A stretch of 49,195 nucleotides of DNA from Bacteroidota bacterium. GTDB taxonomy: Bacteria > Bacteroidota > Ignavibacteria > UBA10030. Location: positions 1 to 49,195 of the forward strand of contig JAOAFT010000015.1 in assembly GCA_026416125.1 (NCBI GenBank), in the 5' to 3' direction. A program made the translations under genes and the position numbers. Shown here one piece after another: positions 6,846-16,048 of the stretch. Numbering within the stretch: the first letter of the stretch is position 1; each line of letters begins with the position of its first letter. The notes under the pieces are model-generated. The model was not told where the DNA came from and did no database searches. It saw only the letters and a list, made by a program, of their open reading frames with translations.

Positions 6846-7856
6846 ATGGAAGAAGTAGCACAACGAATACGGGAAGAATTCCTCGAGGCTCTTCAACAAG
6901 TGCAAACACTTCAGGAACTAGAAAATGTTCGAGTTCAATTCCTAGCTCGTAGTGGGCGTATACCTCAGCTTTTTGATTTACTGAAAACGGTGCCGCATGA
7001 GCAGAAACCGTGCCTCGGTCGAATTCTCAATGAACTTCGTTCATTTGCGCAAGAACGCTTTGATGAACGCAAGCGTGTCCTTGAACAAAGTGTTTATCAA
7101 CGTGGGGAATCACTTGATGTTACACTTCCTGGGCGTCCGAAACCATTGGGTACGAAACATCCAGTAACGCAGGTAATGGAAGAGATAAAAAGAATATTCA
7201 TCGGAATGGGATTTTCCGTTGAGTCCGGGCCGGAAATTGAAAGTGATTGGTACAACTTTGAAGCATTGAATTTTCCAGCAGATCATCCTGCGCGTGATAT
7301 GCAAGACACTATTTTTATAGCAGAGAAAATACTTCTTCGAACACATACCTCCCCAGTACAAATTCGTGTTATGCAAAAGCAAGCACCACCTGTCCGTGCT
7401 ATCATGCCTGGATGGACATATCGAAACGAAGCAACAAGTGCAAGAAGTCTCGTTGCTTTTCACCAAATAGAGGGACTCTTTGTTGATCGACGCGTTACCT
7501 TTGCCGAGCTCAAGGGAACGCTCGTAGCGTTCGCGAAGCAATTCTATGGAAACTCCATTCAGTATCGATTTAGACCAAGTTTCTTCCCATTTACAGAACC
7601 GAGTGCTGAAATGGATATTACCTGCTACATATGCGGTGGAAAAGGGTGCCGCATTTGTAAGTATTCTGGATGGTTAGAGATTTGTGGTGCCGGCATGGTA
7701 CATCCAAATGTGTTTAGGTCAGCTGGGTACGATCCAGAAAGAGTTACAGGGTTTGCATTTGGTATGGGTATTGAGCGTATTGCGCTCTTGCGGTACAACA
7801 TTGATGATATCAGGATTCTCTACGAAAACGATGTTCGATTCCTCAAGCAATTCTAA
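6846..7856 (+). CDS. pheS: phenylalanyl-tRNA synthetase alpha chain
   Basis: This is the catalytic subunit of the heterotetrameric enzyme that charges tRNA-Phe. It has 336 residues, normal for bacterial PheS. The N-terminal coiled coil (1-85) binds tRNA. The class II core begins near 95 with LDVTLPGRPKPLGTKHPVTQ and includes the FxxMGF element (FIGMGFSVESGPEIESDWYN), motif 2 (YRNEATSARS), SAEMDITCYICGG and motif 3 GFAFGMGIERIALLRY. A CxxC..CxxC cluster (CYICGGKGCRIC) is present, as in many PheS proteins. GGTGGAAAC lies just before the ATG. pheT follows after 13 bases. Confidence 0.97.
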   Translation: MEEVAQRIREEFLEALQQVQTLQELENVRVQFLARSGRIPQLFDLLKTVPHEQKPCLGRILNELRSFAQERFDERKRVLEQSVYQRGESLDVTLPGRPKPLGTKHPVTQVMEEIKRIFIGMGFSVESGPEIESDWYNFEALNFPADHPARDMQDTIFIAEKILLRTHTSPVQIRVMQKQAPPVRAIMPGWTYRNEATSARSLVAFHQIEGLFVDRRVTFAELKGTLVAFAKQFYGNSIQYRFRPSFFPFTEPSAEMDITCYICGGKGCRICKYSGWLEICGAGMVHPNVFRSAGYDPERVTGFAFGMGIERIALLRYNIDDIRILYENDVRFLKQF

Positions 7857-7869
7857 GTAGGGGTACGCG

Positions 7870-10290
7870 ATGAAAGTATCACATCGTTGGTTGCAATCGT
7901 TTGTACAGTTTCGATTTACTCCTCAACAGTTTGTTGAAAAACTTTCGATGCTTGGACTCGAAGTAGAAAGTTACGAGGATCAAGCACAAAAGTTCGATAA
8001 ATTTGTTGTTGGTGAAGTACTCGAAACGACGAAACACCCACATGCCGATCGGTTGACACTCTGTAAGGTTGCTGTAGGCACAGAAGTGCTCGACATAGTT
8101 TGTGGAGCACCAAATGTTGCAAAAGGACAAAAAGTGCCAGTAGCACTCGTAGGAGCTGTTGTTCCACGGAATCAGCACAGTGAGAATGGAACACCACTAA
8201 CAATTGAGCGAGTGAAAATTCGAGGTGTTGAATCCAACGGAATGATTTGCTCGGAGTATGAGCTCGGGATCGGTGATAATCGTTCAGGTATTCTCGTACT
8301 CGATCAACGGGCTAAGGTTGGTACGCCCCTTGCTCACTATCTAAGGCGTACAGATATCATTTACGACATTGGCATTACCCCGAATCGTGGTGATTGTTTG
8401 AGTCATATTGGGATAGCTCGAGAAATTAGTGCACTTGTTCAGAAACATTTAAAACTACCCACCATTTCGATAACAGAAAGTACGGCATCAGTAAAAAAGT
8501 TCACAACGGTAACTGTTGAGGATGTCCAACGATGTCCACGATACTGCGCTCGTGTTGTACGGAATGTTACACTGGGACCATCGCCACAGTGGATGCAAGA
8601 TCGATTAGTTGCTCTTGGAATTCGACCAATCAATAACATTGTAGATATAACGAACTACGTCCTGTTAGAAACAGGTCACCCACTTCACGCATTCGATTAC
8701 GATAAGCTTGCGGGACACAGAATTGTTGTTCGTACTGCAACAGAAGGTGAAAAATTCGTAACGCTGGATGGAAAAGAACGAGTGCTAACAGCCGATACAT
8801 TGATAATCTGTGATGCTGAACGTCCTATAGCCATAGCAGGGGTTATGGGAGGGGCAAATACGGAGATTTCTGAGACAACACGAAATGTACTTATTGAAAG
8901 TGCATACTTTGATCCATCGTGCATTCGTCGTACGTCGAAACATTTAGGTCTCTCAACAGAAGCCTCATACCGATTTGAACGAAATGCTGACATTGAAATG
9001 ACTGTGTATGCACTCAATCGAGCTGCGCAACTTATCCAAGAGATTGCAGGGGGTGAAGTACTCAGAGGAATGATCGATGTTTATCCTAAGAAACGAAAAC
9101 CCCATACAGTTCGTGTTCGAGTTCAACGAGTCAATGATTGTATTGGTACAAGTCTTTCGAAAAGTGAGATTTCGTCACTCCTCAAACGATTACACTTTAC
9201 AGTACAATCACGTACGTCACAAGAACTTAGTGTAACAGTTCCTTCATACCGGAATGATATTCGTGAGGAAATTGATATTATTGAAGAAGTTGCACGATTG
9301 TATGGGTACAACAATGTACCAACTGAACGCTATTCATCAATTGACTTTACAGCAACAACCCGGAATGATGTTTTTGAAGATGAACTTCGGAATTACCTTT
9401 GCGGTGCTGGATTCAATGAAATTCTCACTATCAGTTTACAAGATGAAGCAACGGCACGGCTCGCTGGTGGCGAACCGATAAGAGTACTTAACGCTGTTAG
9501 TGCAGGTATGGAAGTCTTGAGGACGAGCCTGATTCCAGGAGCATTGAAAGTTGTTGTCCATAATCAAAATCACGGAACATTGGATGTACGGCTCTTTGAA
9601 ATAGGGACAGTATTTTCAAAACGTTCAGGAGGCTCACCGACAGACCTCGCGAGTTACCATGAAGAGCAACATCTTCTCCTTGTTCTTGGTGGAGCAGTTG
9701 CACCTCTTGCGTATGGCGTCCAACACCGGAAGGTCGATTTCTTCGATATAAAGGGTGAAGTTGAAGCACTCCTTAGGAAGTTTAACCTTGACAAGTATCG
9801 TTTTATTTATTATGATACTCACAGCCCATTGCTTTCGCCGTGTATTGGTGTAGAAATCGGTGGGACACGGGCAGGGCTCTTTGGCAAAGTAAGGAGAGAA
9901 GTCGCAACAGCATTGGGAATTGATGAGCCAGTGTTTGTATGCGAGCTTGTGGTCGATGTACTTCACCGGTACTGGGGTGTGGAGAAAAAGTTTACTCCAC
10001 TGCCAAAATTTCCGAATGTATATCGAGATGTAGCGATTGTGGTAGACCAATCAGTACCCCATGCAGTTGTTGAGGAAGGAATTCGATCAGCAGGAACTCC
10101 TCTTCTCCAAGCGATAATGCTATTCGATGTGTATACGGGAGAACAAGTAGGGCCTGGGAAGAAGAGTCTTGCATACTCGCTGGAATTTCGATCACTCGAC
10201 CATACACTTACCGATGCAGAGGTTGACGATGCTGTTGAAACAATTTTAAGGGCTGTTCACCAGAAGTGTGGTGGAGTTTTACGTCGGTAG
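7870..10290 (+). CDS. pheT: phenylalanyl-tRNA synthetase beta chain
   Basis: The large subunit of phenylalanyl-tRNA synthetase contributes tRNA binding and editing. It has 806 residues, the family length. Visible domains in order are an OB-fold tRNA-binding domain (about 40-150, with HPHADRLTLCKVAVG and ICSEYELGIG), the B3/B4 editing domain (INNIVDITNYVLLETGHPLHAFD), the B5 domain (near 405-475) and a degenerate class II core. The C-terminal ferredoxin-like anticodon-binding domain starts at FPNVYRDVAIVVDQ. AGGGG stands six bases before the ATG. It forms an operon with pheS. Confidence 0.97.
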   Translation: MKVSHRWLQSFVQFRFTPQQFVEKLSMLGLEVESYEDQAQKFDKFVVGEVLETTKHPHADRLTLCKVAVGTEVLDIVCGAPNVAKGQKVPVALVGAVVPRNQHSENGTPLTIERVKIRGVESNGMICSEYELGIGDNRSGILVLDQRAKVGTPLAHYLRRTDIIYDIGITPNRGDCLSHIGIAREISALVQKHLKLPTISITESTASVKKFTTVTVEDVQRCPRYCARVVRNVTLGPSPQWMQDRLVALGIRPINNIVDITNYVLLETGHPLHAFDYDKLAGHRIVVRTATEGEKFVTLDGKERVLTADTLIICDAERPIAIAGVMGGANTEISETTRNVLIESAYFDPSCIRRTSKHLGLSTEASYRFERNADIEMTVYALNRAAQLIQEIAGGEVLRGMIDVYPKKRKPHTVRVRVQRVNDCIGTSLSKSEISSLLKRLHFTVQSRTSQELSVTVPSYRNDIREEIDIIEEVARLYGYNNVPTERYSSIDFTATTRNDVFEDELRNYLCGAGFNEILTISLQDEATARLAGGEPIRVLNAVSAGMEVLRTSLIPGALKVVVHNQNHGTLDVRLFEIGTVFSKRSGGSPTDLASYHEEQHLLLVLGGAVAPLAYGVQHRKVDFFDIKGEVEALLRKFNLDKYRFIYYDTHSPLLSPCIGVEIGGTRAGLFGKVRREVATALGIDEPVFVCELVVDVLHRYWGVEKKFTPLPKFPNVYRDVAIVVDQSVPHAVVEEGIRSAGTPLLQAIMLFDVYTGEQVGPGKKSLAYSLEFRSLDHTLTDAEVDDAVETILRAVHQKCGGVLRR

Positions 10291-10338
10291 CGTACACGTG
10301 CGTGTACTGCGAAAACTCATCAAAAAAGGAGTATAACC

Positions 10339-10680
10339 GTGCCTGAGCAGCACGAGGTCGTTGAGTTGAGCCAACGACGTACAATACAAGAGATCGAAGA
10401 GTCGCTCCAGCGTTTATGGGAAAAGGCTCATGCTGTCTCGGAAGTAGTTGTGCGGTTAAAGAATGAGAATCGAGAACTTCGAGTTCAGAACGCTGCTCTG
10501 CGAGAACAGGTGCAACAACGAGAGCGAGAACTTGAAGTAAAGATTCGAGAAATAGAATCGTTGCGTGCACAAATCAGAGAAGTCCAGTACAACGAGAGTG
10601 CTCTTATATCAAAGGAGGAAAAAGAAGAGCTCAAAAGTAAATTAAGAGAATTGATTGCAAAAATTAATTCACACTTATGA
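10339..10680 (+). CDS. coiled-coil protein, ZapB-like
   Basis: This 113-residue protein is almost entirely heptad-patterned and charged (VVVRLKNENRELRVQNAALR through IREIESLRAQIREVQ), with a short N-terminal segment. The GTG start is supported by AGGAG at the right distance. It lies between pheT and zapA, the position where many Bacteroidota encode a short coiled-coil cell-division protein. ZapB-type proteins bridge ZapA-bound FtsZ rings (family knowledge). The ZapB assignment rests on length, coiled coil and the neighbouring zapA rather than on a specific motif. Confidence 0.65.
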   Translation: MPEQHEVVELSQRRTIQEIEESLQRLWEKAHAVSEVVVRLKNENRELRVQNAALREQVQQRERELEVKIREIESLRAQIREVQYNESALISKEEKEELKSKLRELIAKINSHL

Positions 10681-10716
10681 TGCTGATGGACGCGGCATCG
10701 TTGTTTGGAGAAAATC

Positions 10717-11052
10717 TTGATAGTTAACGTAACAGTAGATAGCTTAATGAACGGGAAAAGCATTCGCGTAAAAATATTTGGAAATGAGTATCCCCTTCGT
10801 GGAGAAAGTGAGGAATTTACACGGCAAGTTGCTGAGTATGTGGATGCAATGATTACAAGAAATCATTCAAAGCTCCCGGAGCAACCGCCGTTGACAATTG
10901 CTGTGCTTTCTGCCTTGAATATTACAGAAGATTTACTGAAAGAACGTGAAGCTCGGGCGTTAGAACTTGAGCGGTTAGAACTTGAGATCGAGAAATTAAC
11001 CAATTACCTTGATAATTGTTTAGTTCTCGGAGATCAGGATCAAAGCTCCTAA
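10717..11052 (+). CDS. zapA: cell division protein ZapA
   Basis: ZapA binds and bundles FtsZ protofilaments at mid-cell. The core reads KSIRVKIFGNEYPLRGESEE, then YVDAMITRN, then LTIAVLSALNITEDLLKERE and a C-terminal coiled coil, the typical ZapA layout. The start is uncertain. TTG at 10717 has GGAG six bases upstream and gives about 111 residues; ATG at 10747 gives 101 residues and begins just before the conserved part; TTG at 10705 is also open. A 6S-like RNA follows, an arrangement also known in proteobacteria. Confidence 0.85.
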   Translation: MIVNVTVDSLMNGKSIRVKIFGNEYPLRGESEEFTRQVAEYVDAMITRNHSKLPEQPPLTIAVLSALNITEDLLKEREARALELERLELEIEKLTNYLDNCLVLGDQDQSS

Positions 11053-11089
11053 TACTGTTATGTTCTTTGGAAAGTTTGTAGTTCGTGTG

Positions 11090-11341
11090 ATGCCGCACCA
11101 TCAGCCATAGTTAAACCATGTTATATAGAACCTGACACCCATATAATATGGGAATCTGGCTCGTGAGCGTGGAGCGCATGCCATCTCAATGGACGGAAGT
11201 CCAATGAGCCCAGCGATGATCCTCAGTGGAATGCTGAGGGGAGCGGGCAATGGAAGTGTGAAATGCTCAGGCAGATACCCACTGTATTTGTTTTGAGGTT
11301 CTACAAATACATTTAATTGTGGCGATGTGTGCGGCTTTTTT
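11090..11341 (+). ncRNA. ssrS: 6S-like regulatory RNA
   Basis: About 250 bases fold into one long interrupted hairpin. Closing arms GCCGCACCATC (11092-11102) and GATGTGTGCGGC (11324-11335) pair with one bulge. They continue directly as GCCATAGTTAAA (11104-11115) with TTTAATTGTGGC (11312-11323). TAGAACCT (11126-11133) pairs with AGGTTCTA (11296-11303), then ATCTG with CAGAT. Two inner hairpins are CCTCAG/CTGAGG (11221-11239) and GGAC-GGAA-GTCC (11191-11202). Six T residues follow the last arm, giving a terminator. 6S RNA mimics an open promoter and binds RNA polymerase. The long duplex with internal loops and the zapA neighbour support the call; length is above the usual 180-200. The ends are approximate. 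Confidence 0.65.
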
Positions 11342-11370
11342 ATTGAATTCTTTGAAGACGAGGTAGATAT

Positions 11371-12933
11371 ATGGACGCGTACATATTAATACTCATTGGC
11401 GCTGCATTAGCAGGCGTCGGATTTTTCCTTGGATGGTTCGTCAATGCTCGAATTGGGCAGAACAAAATCCTTTCCGCTGAAGAGAGAGCGAAAAAGATTC
11501 TCGAAGATGCTGAGAAAGAAGCATCAGCTCTTAAACGTGAAAAGATGTTGGAAGTTAAAGATGAATGGTATAAAAAGAAAAAAGAATTCGAAGCGGACAT
11601 GCAAGTCCGAAAAAACAAACTTCAAGCTTATGAAAAGCAGCTTTCAAATCGTGAGGAAAATCTCGAACGGAAACTCGATATCCTTTTGAAAAAAGAAACG
11701 GCACTTCAAGCGTTTGAAAAAGAATTGGCTGAACGGCAACAAAAACTCGGAGAACGAGAGAAAGAGCTTGAAAAAATAATCGAGGAACAAACGGTACGAC
11801 TTGAACGACTCTCAGGAATAAGTCGAGAGGAAGCAAAGAAAGTACTCCATCAAAGTCTCATTGAAGAAGTAAAATCAGAAGCGCTTCAACTATTAAAGGA
11901 TACACGCGATACAGCACGTGCTGAAGCAAAGAAAGAGGCACAAAAAATTATTATTCAGGCTATTCAACGCACAGCTGTGGACTTTACTCTTGAAACCACA
12001 GTAAGCGTACTGAATGTTGGAAGTGATGAGATGAAGGGCCGTATCATTGGTCGTGAAGGGCGTAACATCCGTGCTTTCGAAGCAGCAACCGGTGTCGATG
12101 TTATTGTGGATGACACACCGGAAGCAGTCATCCTTTCAGGATTCGATCCTTTTCGGCGCGAAGTTGCTCGTGTTGCACTTGAACGCCTTATTGCTGATGG
12201 ACGAATCCATCCAGCCCGTATTGAAGAAGTAGTAGAAAAAGTCCGGCAAGAACTCGAGGAGGATCTCATTCACACCGGAGAAAACACACTCCTCGAGGTT
12301 GGTCTCCATTCTGCACATCTTGAAATCATTAAGCACATTGGAAAAATGAAGTATCGTTCAAGTTACGGTCAAAATTTACTCCAGCATAGCATTGAAGTTG
12401 CATATCTCACTGGAATCATGGCAGCTGAACTTCGATTAGATCCATTACTTGCAAAACGTGCTGGGTTGCTCCATGATATTGGTAAAACGCTCGAAAAAAA
12501 CATTGAAGGACCCCATGCACTCTTAGGATATGAACTCTGTAAGAAGTACGATGAGCATCCTATCATTTGCAATGCAGTTGGTTCCCACCACGACGATATC
12601 CCAATGGAACATCCTATTGCTGCACTTGTACAAGCTGCCGATGCCATTAGTGGTGCTCGTCCTGGTGCCAGGAGGGAGTCTGTTGAGGAGTACATCAAGA
12701 GGCTCGAAAAACTCGAATCGATTGCAAAATCGTTCCCCGGTGTCGTTACAACGTATGCTATTCAAGCAGGGCGCGAAGTTAGGGTAATTGTGAACTACGA
12801 ACGTCTGGATGATGCTGCTGCCGATCAACTCGCGCACGACATTGCACGTCGGATTGAGCAGGAAATGGAATATCCCGGGCAAATTAAAGTGGTTGTAGTC
12901 CGTGAGTTCAGAGCGACTGCTATTGCAAAGTGA
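11371..12933 (+). CDS. rny: ribonuclease Y
   Basis: A membrane-anchored endoribonuclease that starts mRNA decay. It has 520 residues, typical for RNase Y. An N-terminal transmembrane helix (about 4-24, LILIGAALAGVGFFLGWFV) is followed by a long coiled coil (30-190), a KH RNA-binding domain (GRIIGREGRNIRAFEAATGV, near 223) and an HD domain with HSIEVAYLTG and AGLLHDIGK, where the HD pair binds metal. It then has HPIICNAVGSHHDDIP and the C-terminal RNase Y domain. It follows the 6S-like RNA and precedes a probable promoter region. Confidence 0.96.
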   Translation: MDAYILILIGAALAGVGFFLGWFVNARIGQNKILSAEERAKKILEDAEKEASALKREKMLEVKDEWYKKKKEFEADMQVRKNKLQAYEKQLSNREENLERKLDILLKKETALQAFEKELAERQQKLGEREKELEKIIEEQTVRLERLSGISREEAKKVLHQSLIEEVKSEALQLLKDTRDTARAEAKKEAQKIIIQAIQRTAVDFTLETTVSVLNVGSDEMKGRIIGREGRNIRAFEAATGVDVIVDDTPEAVILSGFDPFRREVARVALERLIADGRIHPARIEEVVEKVRQELEEDLIHTGENTLLEVGLHSAHLEIIKHIGKMKYRSSYGQNLLQHSIEVAYLTGIMAAELRLDPLLAKRAGLLHDIGKTLEKNIEGPHALLGYELCKKYDEHPIICNAVGSHHDDIPMEHPIAALVQAADAISGARPGARRESVEEYIKRLEKLESIAKSFPGVVTTYAIQAGREVRVIVNYERLDDAAADQLAHDIARRIEQEMEYPGQIKVVVVREFRATAIAK

Positions 12934-13060
12934 AAGATCAATAACCATCGTTCAGTTTCGGTAGCGTAATGAGGAGGAACTGCTGCTCAACAGCACCTCT
13001 AAAAGTTCTTTACTTTTTCTGTATATTAGGAGTACAGAAAGGAAAAAGGACACAAGGGGT

Positions 13061-16045
13061 GTGAGTACCATACGGTCAATATTCGAAAGTGAGACAACAG
13101 GTGTGCGCATCCAGGATTTTCAGAAACTTATGCGCTACAAAGTACGTGATATTCTCCTCGTTGCGAGTCTTTACGACTATTACCTTTTCGAAGAAGATGG
13201 ACGTCTCTATGAACTCATTCGTCAAGAATTTCAAGCGCTTAACCTTAGTCACCCACCAGAAATAACACATGTTACAAGCGGCGCAGAAGCTATACAGCTC
13301 CTCATCTCGGGGGAACACTTCGATCTTGTTATAACAACACTCCATATGGAAGATATGCATGTTGTTCAGTTTGCAGAGCAAGCTCGTGCAGCAGGTGTGT
13401 CAATCCCAATAGTACTACTCGCATACGATAGTCGTGAACGAAAAGAATTAATGGAACGATACAACACTGCTGTGTTTGAGCGAATTTTCGTGTGGCATGG
13501 GGATTATCGCTTGATTGTTGCTATTATTAAGTACATCGAAGATAAGATGAACGTCGAGAACGACGTTGCTACCGTCGGGGTTCAGTGTATCATTCTCGTT
13601 GAAGATAGTGTGTCCTTCTACTCATCGTATCTTCCACTGCTTTACACTGAAATATTTATTCAATCACGGCGACTTATTGCCGAAGGTGTAAATTTAACGC
13701 ATAAATTTCTTCGTATGCGTGCCCGACCAAAAATTCTTCTTTGTTCAACGTATGAGGAAGCATGGGCATACTTCGAAAAGTATGAAGAGTACATTCTTGG
13801 AGTAATTTCAGACATTGATTTTATTCGGGAAGGGAAAAAGAATCCGAATGCTGGTGTAGATTTCGCTCATGCTGTAAAGAGCCGCAAAGATGATATCCCT
13901 GTTCTCCTTCAATCGAGTAATGAATCAGCTCGCGAAATTGCCAAACGAATTGGTGTTCACTTTCTCCATAAGCGCTCACCAACATTGCTCCACGATCTGA
14001 GTGCATTTGTAAAGCAGCACTTCGGATTTGGTGACTTTGTTTTTCGTATGCCAGATGGTACAGAAGTTGGTCGTGCCTCGAATCTCCAGGAGCTTGAAGA
14101 GTATCTCAAGAAAGTTCCAGATGCCTGTATTCAGTACCATGCTGAACGTAACCATTTTTCAAACTGGTTGAAGGCACGGACTGAGTTTTGGCTTGCTCAT
14201 AAGTTACGACCCCGGAAAGTCTCCGATTTCCCCTCCATTGATGCACTGCGGTATGATCTCATCGATGCTATCAAACGCTACAAGGAAGAACGCCAACGGG
14301 GTATAATGACTGAATTTTCAAAAGCAACGTTTGATCCAACAGTAAGCTTTGCACGAATTGGTACAGGTTCTATTGGTGGTAAAGCTCGTGGTCTTGGGTT
14401 CCTCAACACACTCATTAACACATATAACTTACAGAGAAAATTTGATGGTGTTGAGATTACCGTACCATCGGCAGTAGTAATTGCAACTGATGTCTTCGAA
14501 CGATTTCTCAACGAGAATAATCTCACGAATATTTTTGTTGAGCAACTTCCTGATGAGGTTATTATTCAGAAGTTTCTCGATGCACCGTACTTCCCTCCGG
14601 ATGTTGAGCACAAGCTTCGAGATTTCCTCGAGCTCATGCGTGTCCCATTAGCTGTTCGATCATCGAGTTTACTGGAAGATTCCCAGTACCAACCGTTCGC
14701 TGGTGTGTACCACACGTATATGATTCCCAACAATCATCCTGATAGTAACGTACGATTAAAAGAACTAATTGAGAGCATCAAGCTTGTGTATGCTTCCACC
14801 TATTTCCAACGTGCACGTGAGTATATGAAAGCAACACCATATCACCTCGAAGAAGAACGGATGGCTGTCATTGTTCAACGGATGGTTGGTATGCAACACG
14901 AAGAACGTTTTTATCCAGAGTTTGCAGGTGTTGCAAAGTCATACAATTTTTACCCCCTTCCTCCCCAGAAGCCAAACGATGGGATTGTACAGGTAGCGGT
15001 AGGGTTAGGGTACACTGTCGTGGAAGGAAGGAATTCAGTTCGGTTTTGTCCAAAGTATCCTCGTCATCTTGTGCAATTTGCAACAACACGGAGTGCCATT
15101 CAAAATTCTCAACAAGAATTCCTAGCACTCGATGTCACGGCGTCGTTTAGTTACGAGCACTATGAGACCCCTGATGTTCTACTCAAACACTACGATGTTT
15201 CTGTTGCTGAACGTGATGGTGTGTTGTCCAATGTTGTTTCTACCTTTGTCCCAGAAGAGGATGCAATTTACGATGGTTGTTCACGAGAGGGAAGGCGATT
15301 AGTGACGTTTGCACCGATGCTTAAACAACATCTTTTTCCGTTACCAGAAATTGCAACAACGATTCTTGAAATAGGATCTTGGGGAATGGGAACCCAGGTA
15401 GAGCTTGAATTTGCAGTATCGAAACACCCGCGGAATAAAGACCTTTATGAATTTGCACTCCTTCAAATTCGTCCATTAGTACTGAGTCCAGAATCTGAGA
15501 GTATACACATCGAAGTACCTAATGAGTCGGCTTTGTTCTGTAGAAGTCACCAAGTACTCGGGAATGGTGTATACAGAGACGTGTATGATCTCATTGTCGT
15601 TAATCCACGTACATTTGAACGATCTAAAACAAAGATGACCGCAGCAGAAGTTTCATACCTGAACAAAAAGTTACACACAATGAAGCGCCCGTATATTTTA
15701 GTTGGTTTTGGACGATGGGGGAGTCTTGACCCTTGGCTTGGAATTCCTGTTACGTGGGACCAAATTGCTGGTGTTTCTGTTATTGTCGAATGTGGTTTTG
15801 CTGACATTGATGTTACTCCTTCACAGGGCTCGCACTTCTTTCAAAATATTACATCGTTCCGTGTTGGGTACTTTACAATTAATGGGCAAACGGGGGAAGG
15901 GTTTGTGGATTGGAAGTGGTTGGAGACACAGCAGAGTTCCGAGGAGTTGCAGTACGTTACCCACTATCACTTTGAAAAACCTCTTGTGGTAAAAATAAAC
16001 AGTCAGGAAAGTATTGGAGTTATTTTAAAACCAGAGAAAGGATAA
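13061..16045 (+). CDS. two receiver-like domains fused to a PEP-synthase/PPDK-type nucleotide-binding domain
   Basis: A 994-residue protein beginning at GTG, with AAGGGG just upstream. Residues about 28-160 look like a response-regulator receiver (ILLVASLYDYYLFEE, DLVITTLHMEDM, PIVLLAYDS). Residues about 173-320 form a second one (IILVEDSVSFY, GVISDIDF, IPVLLQSSN). From about 425 comes the N-terminal ATP-grasp part of PEP synthase / pyruvate phosphate dikinase: IGTGSIGGKARGLGF, then AVRSSSLLEDSQYQPFAGVY (near 532) and MAVIVQRMVG. The phosphohistidine swivel domain and the C-terminal PEP-binding barrel are absent. It therefore cannot run the full pyruvate-to-PEP reaction by itself; a signalling kinase-like role is inference. 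aguB follows after three bases. Confidence 0.75.
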   Translation: MSTIRSIFESETTGVRIQDFQKLMRYKVRDILLVASLYDYYLFEEDGRLYELIRQEFQALNLSHPPEITHVTSGAEAIQLLISGEHFDLVITTLHMEDMHVVQFAEQARAAGVSIPIVLLAYDSRERKELMERYNTAVFERIFVWHGDYRLIVAIIKYIEDKMNVENDVATVGVQCIILVEDSVSFYSSYLPLLYTEIFIQSRRLIAEGVNLTHKFLRMRARPKILLCSTYEEAWAYFEKYEEYILGVISDIDFIREGKKNPNAGVDFAHAVKSRKDDIPVLLQSSNESAREIAKRIGVHFLHKRSPTLLHDLSAFVKQHFGFGDFVFRMPDGTEVGRASNLQELEEYLKKVPDACIQYHAERNHFSNWLKARTEFWLAHKLRPRKVSDFPSIDALRYDLIDAIKRYKEERQRGIMTEFSKATFDPTVSFARIGTGSIGGKARGLGFLNTLINTYNLQRKFDGVEITVPSAVVIATDVFERFLNENNLTNIFVEQLPDEVIIQKFLDAPYFPPDVEHKLRDFLELMRVPLAVRSSSLLEDSQYQPFAGVYHTYMIPNNHPDSNVRLKELIESIKLVYASTYFQRAREYMKATPYHLEEERMAVIVQRMVGMQHEERFYPEFAGVAKSYNFYPLPPQKPNDGIVQVAVGLGYTVVEGRNSVRFCPKYPRHLVQFATTRSAIQNSQQEFLALDVTASFSYEHYETPDVLLKHYDVSVAERDGVLSNVVSTFVPEEDAIYDGCSREGRRLVTFAPMLKQHLFPLPEIATTILEIGSWGMGTQVELEFAVSKHPRNKDLYEFALLQIRPLVLSPESESIHIEVPNESALFCRSHQVLGNGVYRDVYDLIVVNPRTFERSKTKMTAAEVSYLNKKLHTMKRPYILVGFGRWGSLDPWLGIPVTWDQIAGVSVIVECGFADIDVTPSQGSHFFQNITSFRVGYFTINGQTGEGFVDWKWLETQQSSEELQYVTHYHFEKPLVVKINSQESIGVILKPEKG

Positions 16046-16048
16046 TCC

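Noticed and set aside
12934-13060. A terminator after rny from the GAGG/CCTC inverted segment
   Set aside because: The stem is short and interrupted and has no clean T tract immediately after it, so it was not annotated.
13061-16045. A full pyruvate phosphate dikinase or PEP synthase
   Set aside because: The phosphohistidine and PEP-binding domains are missing, so the standard enzyme name would be misleading.
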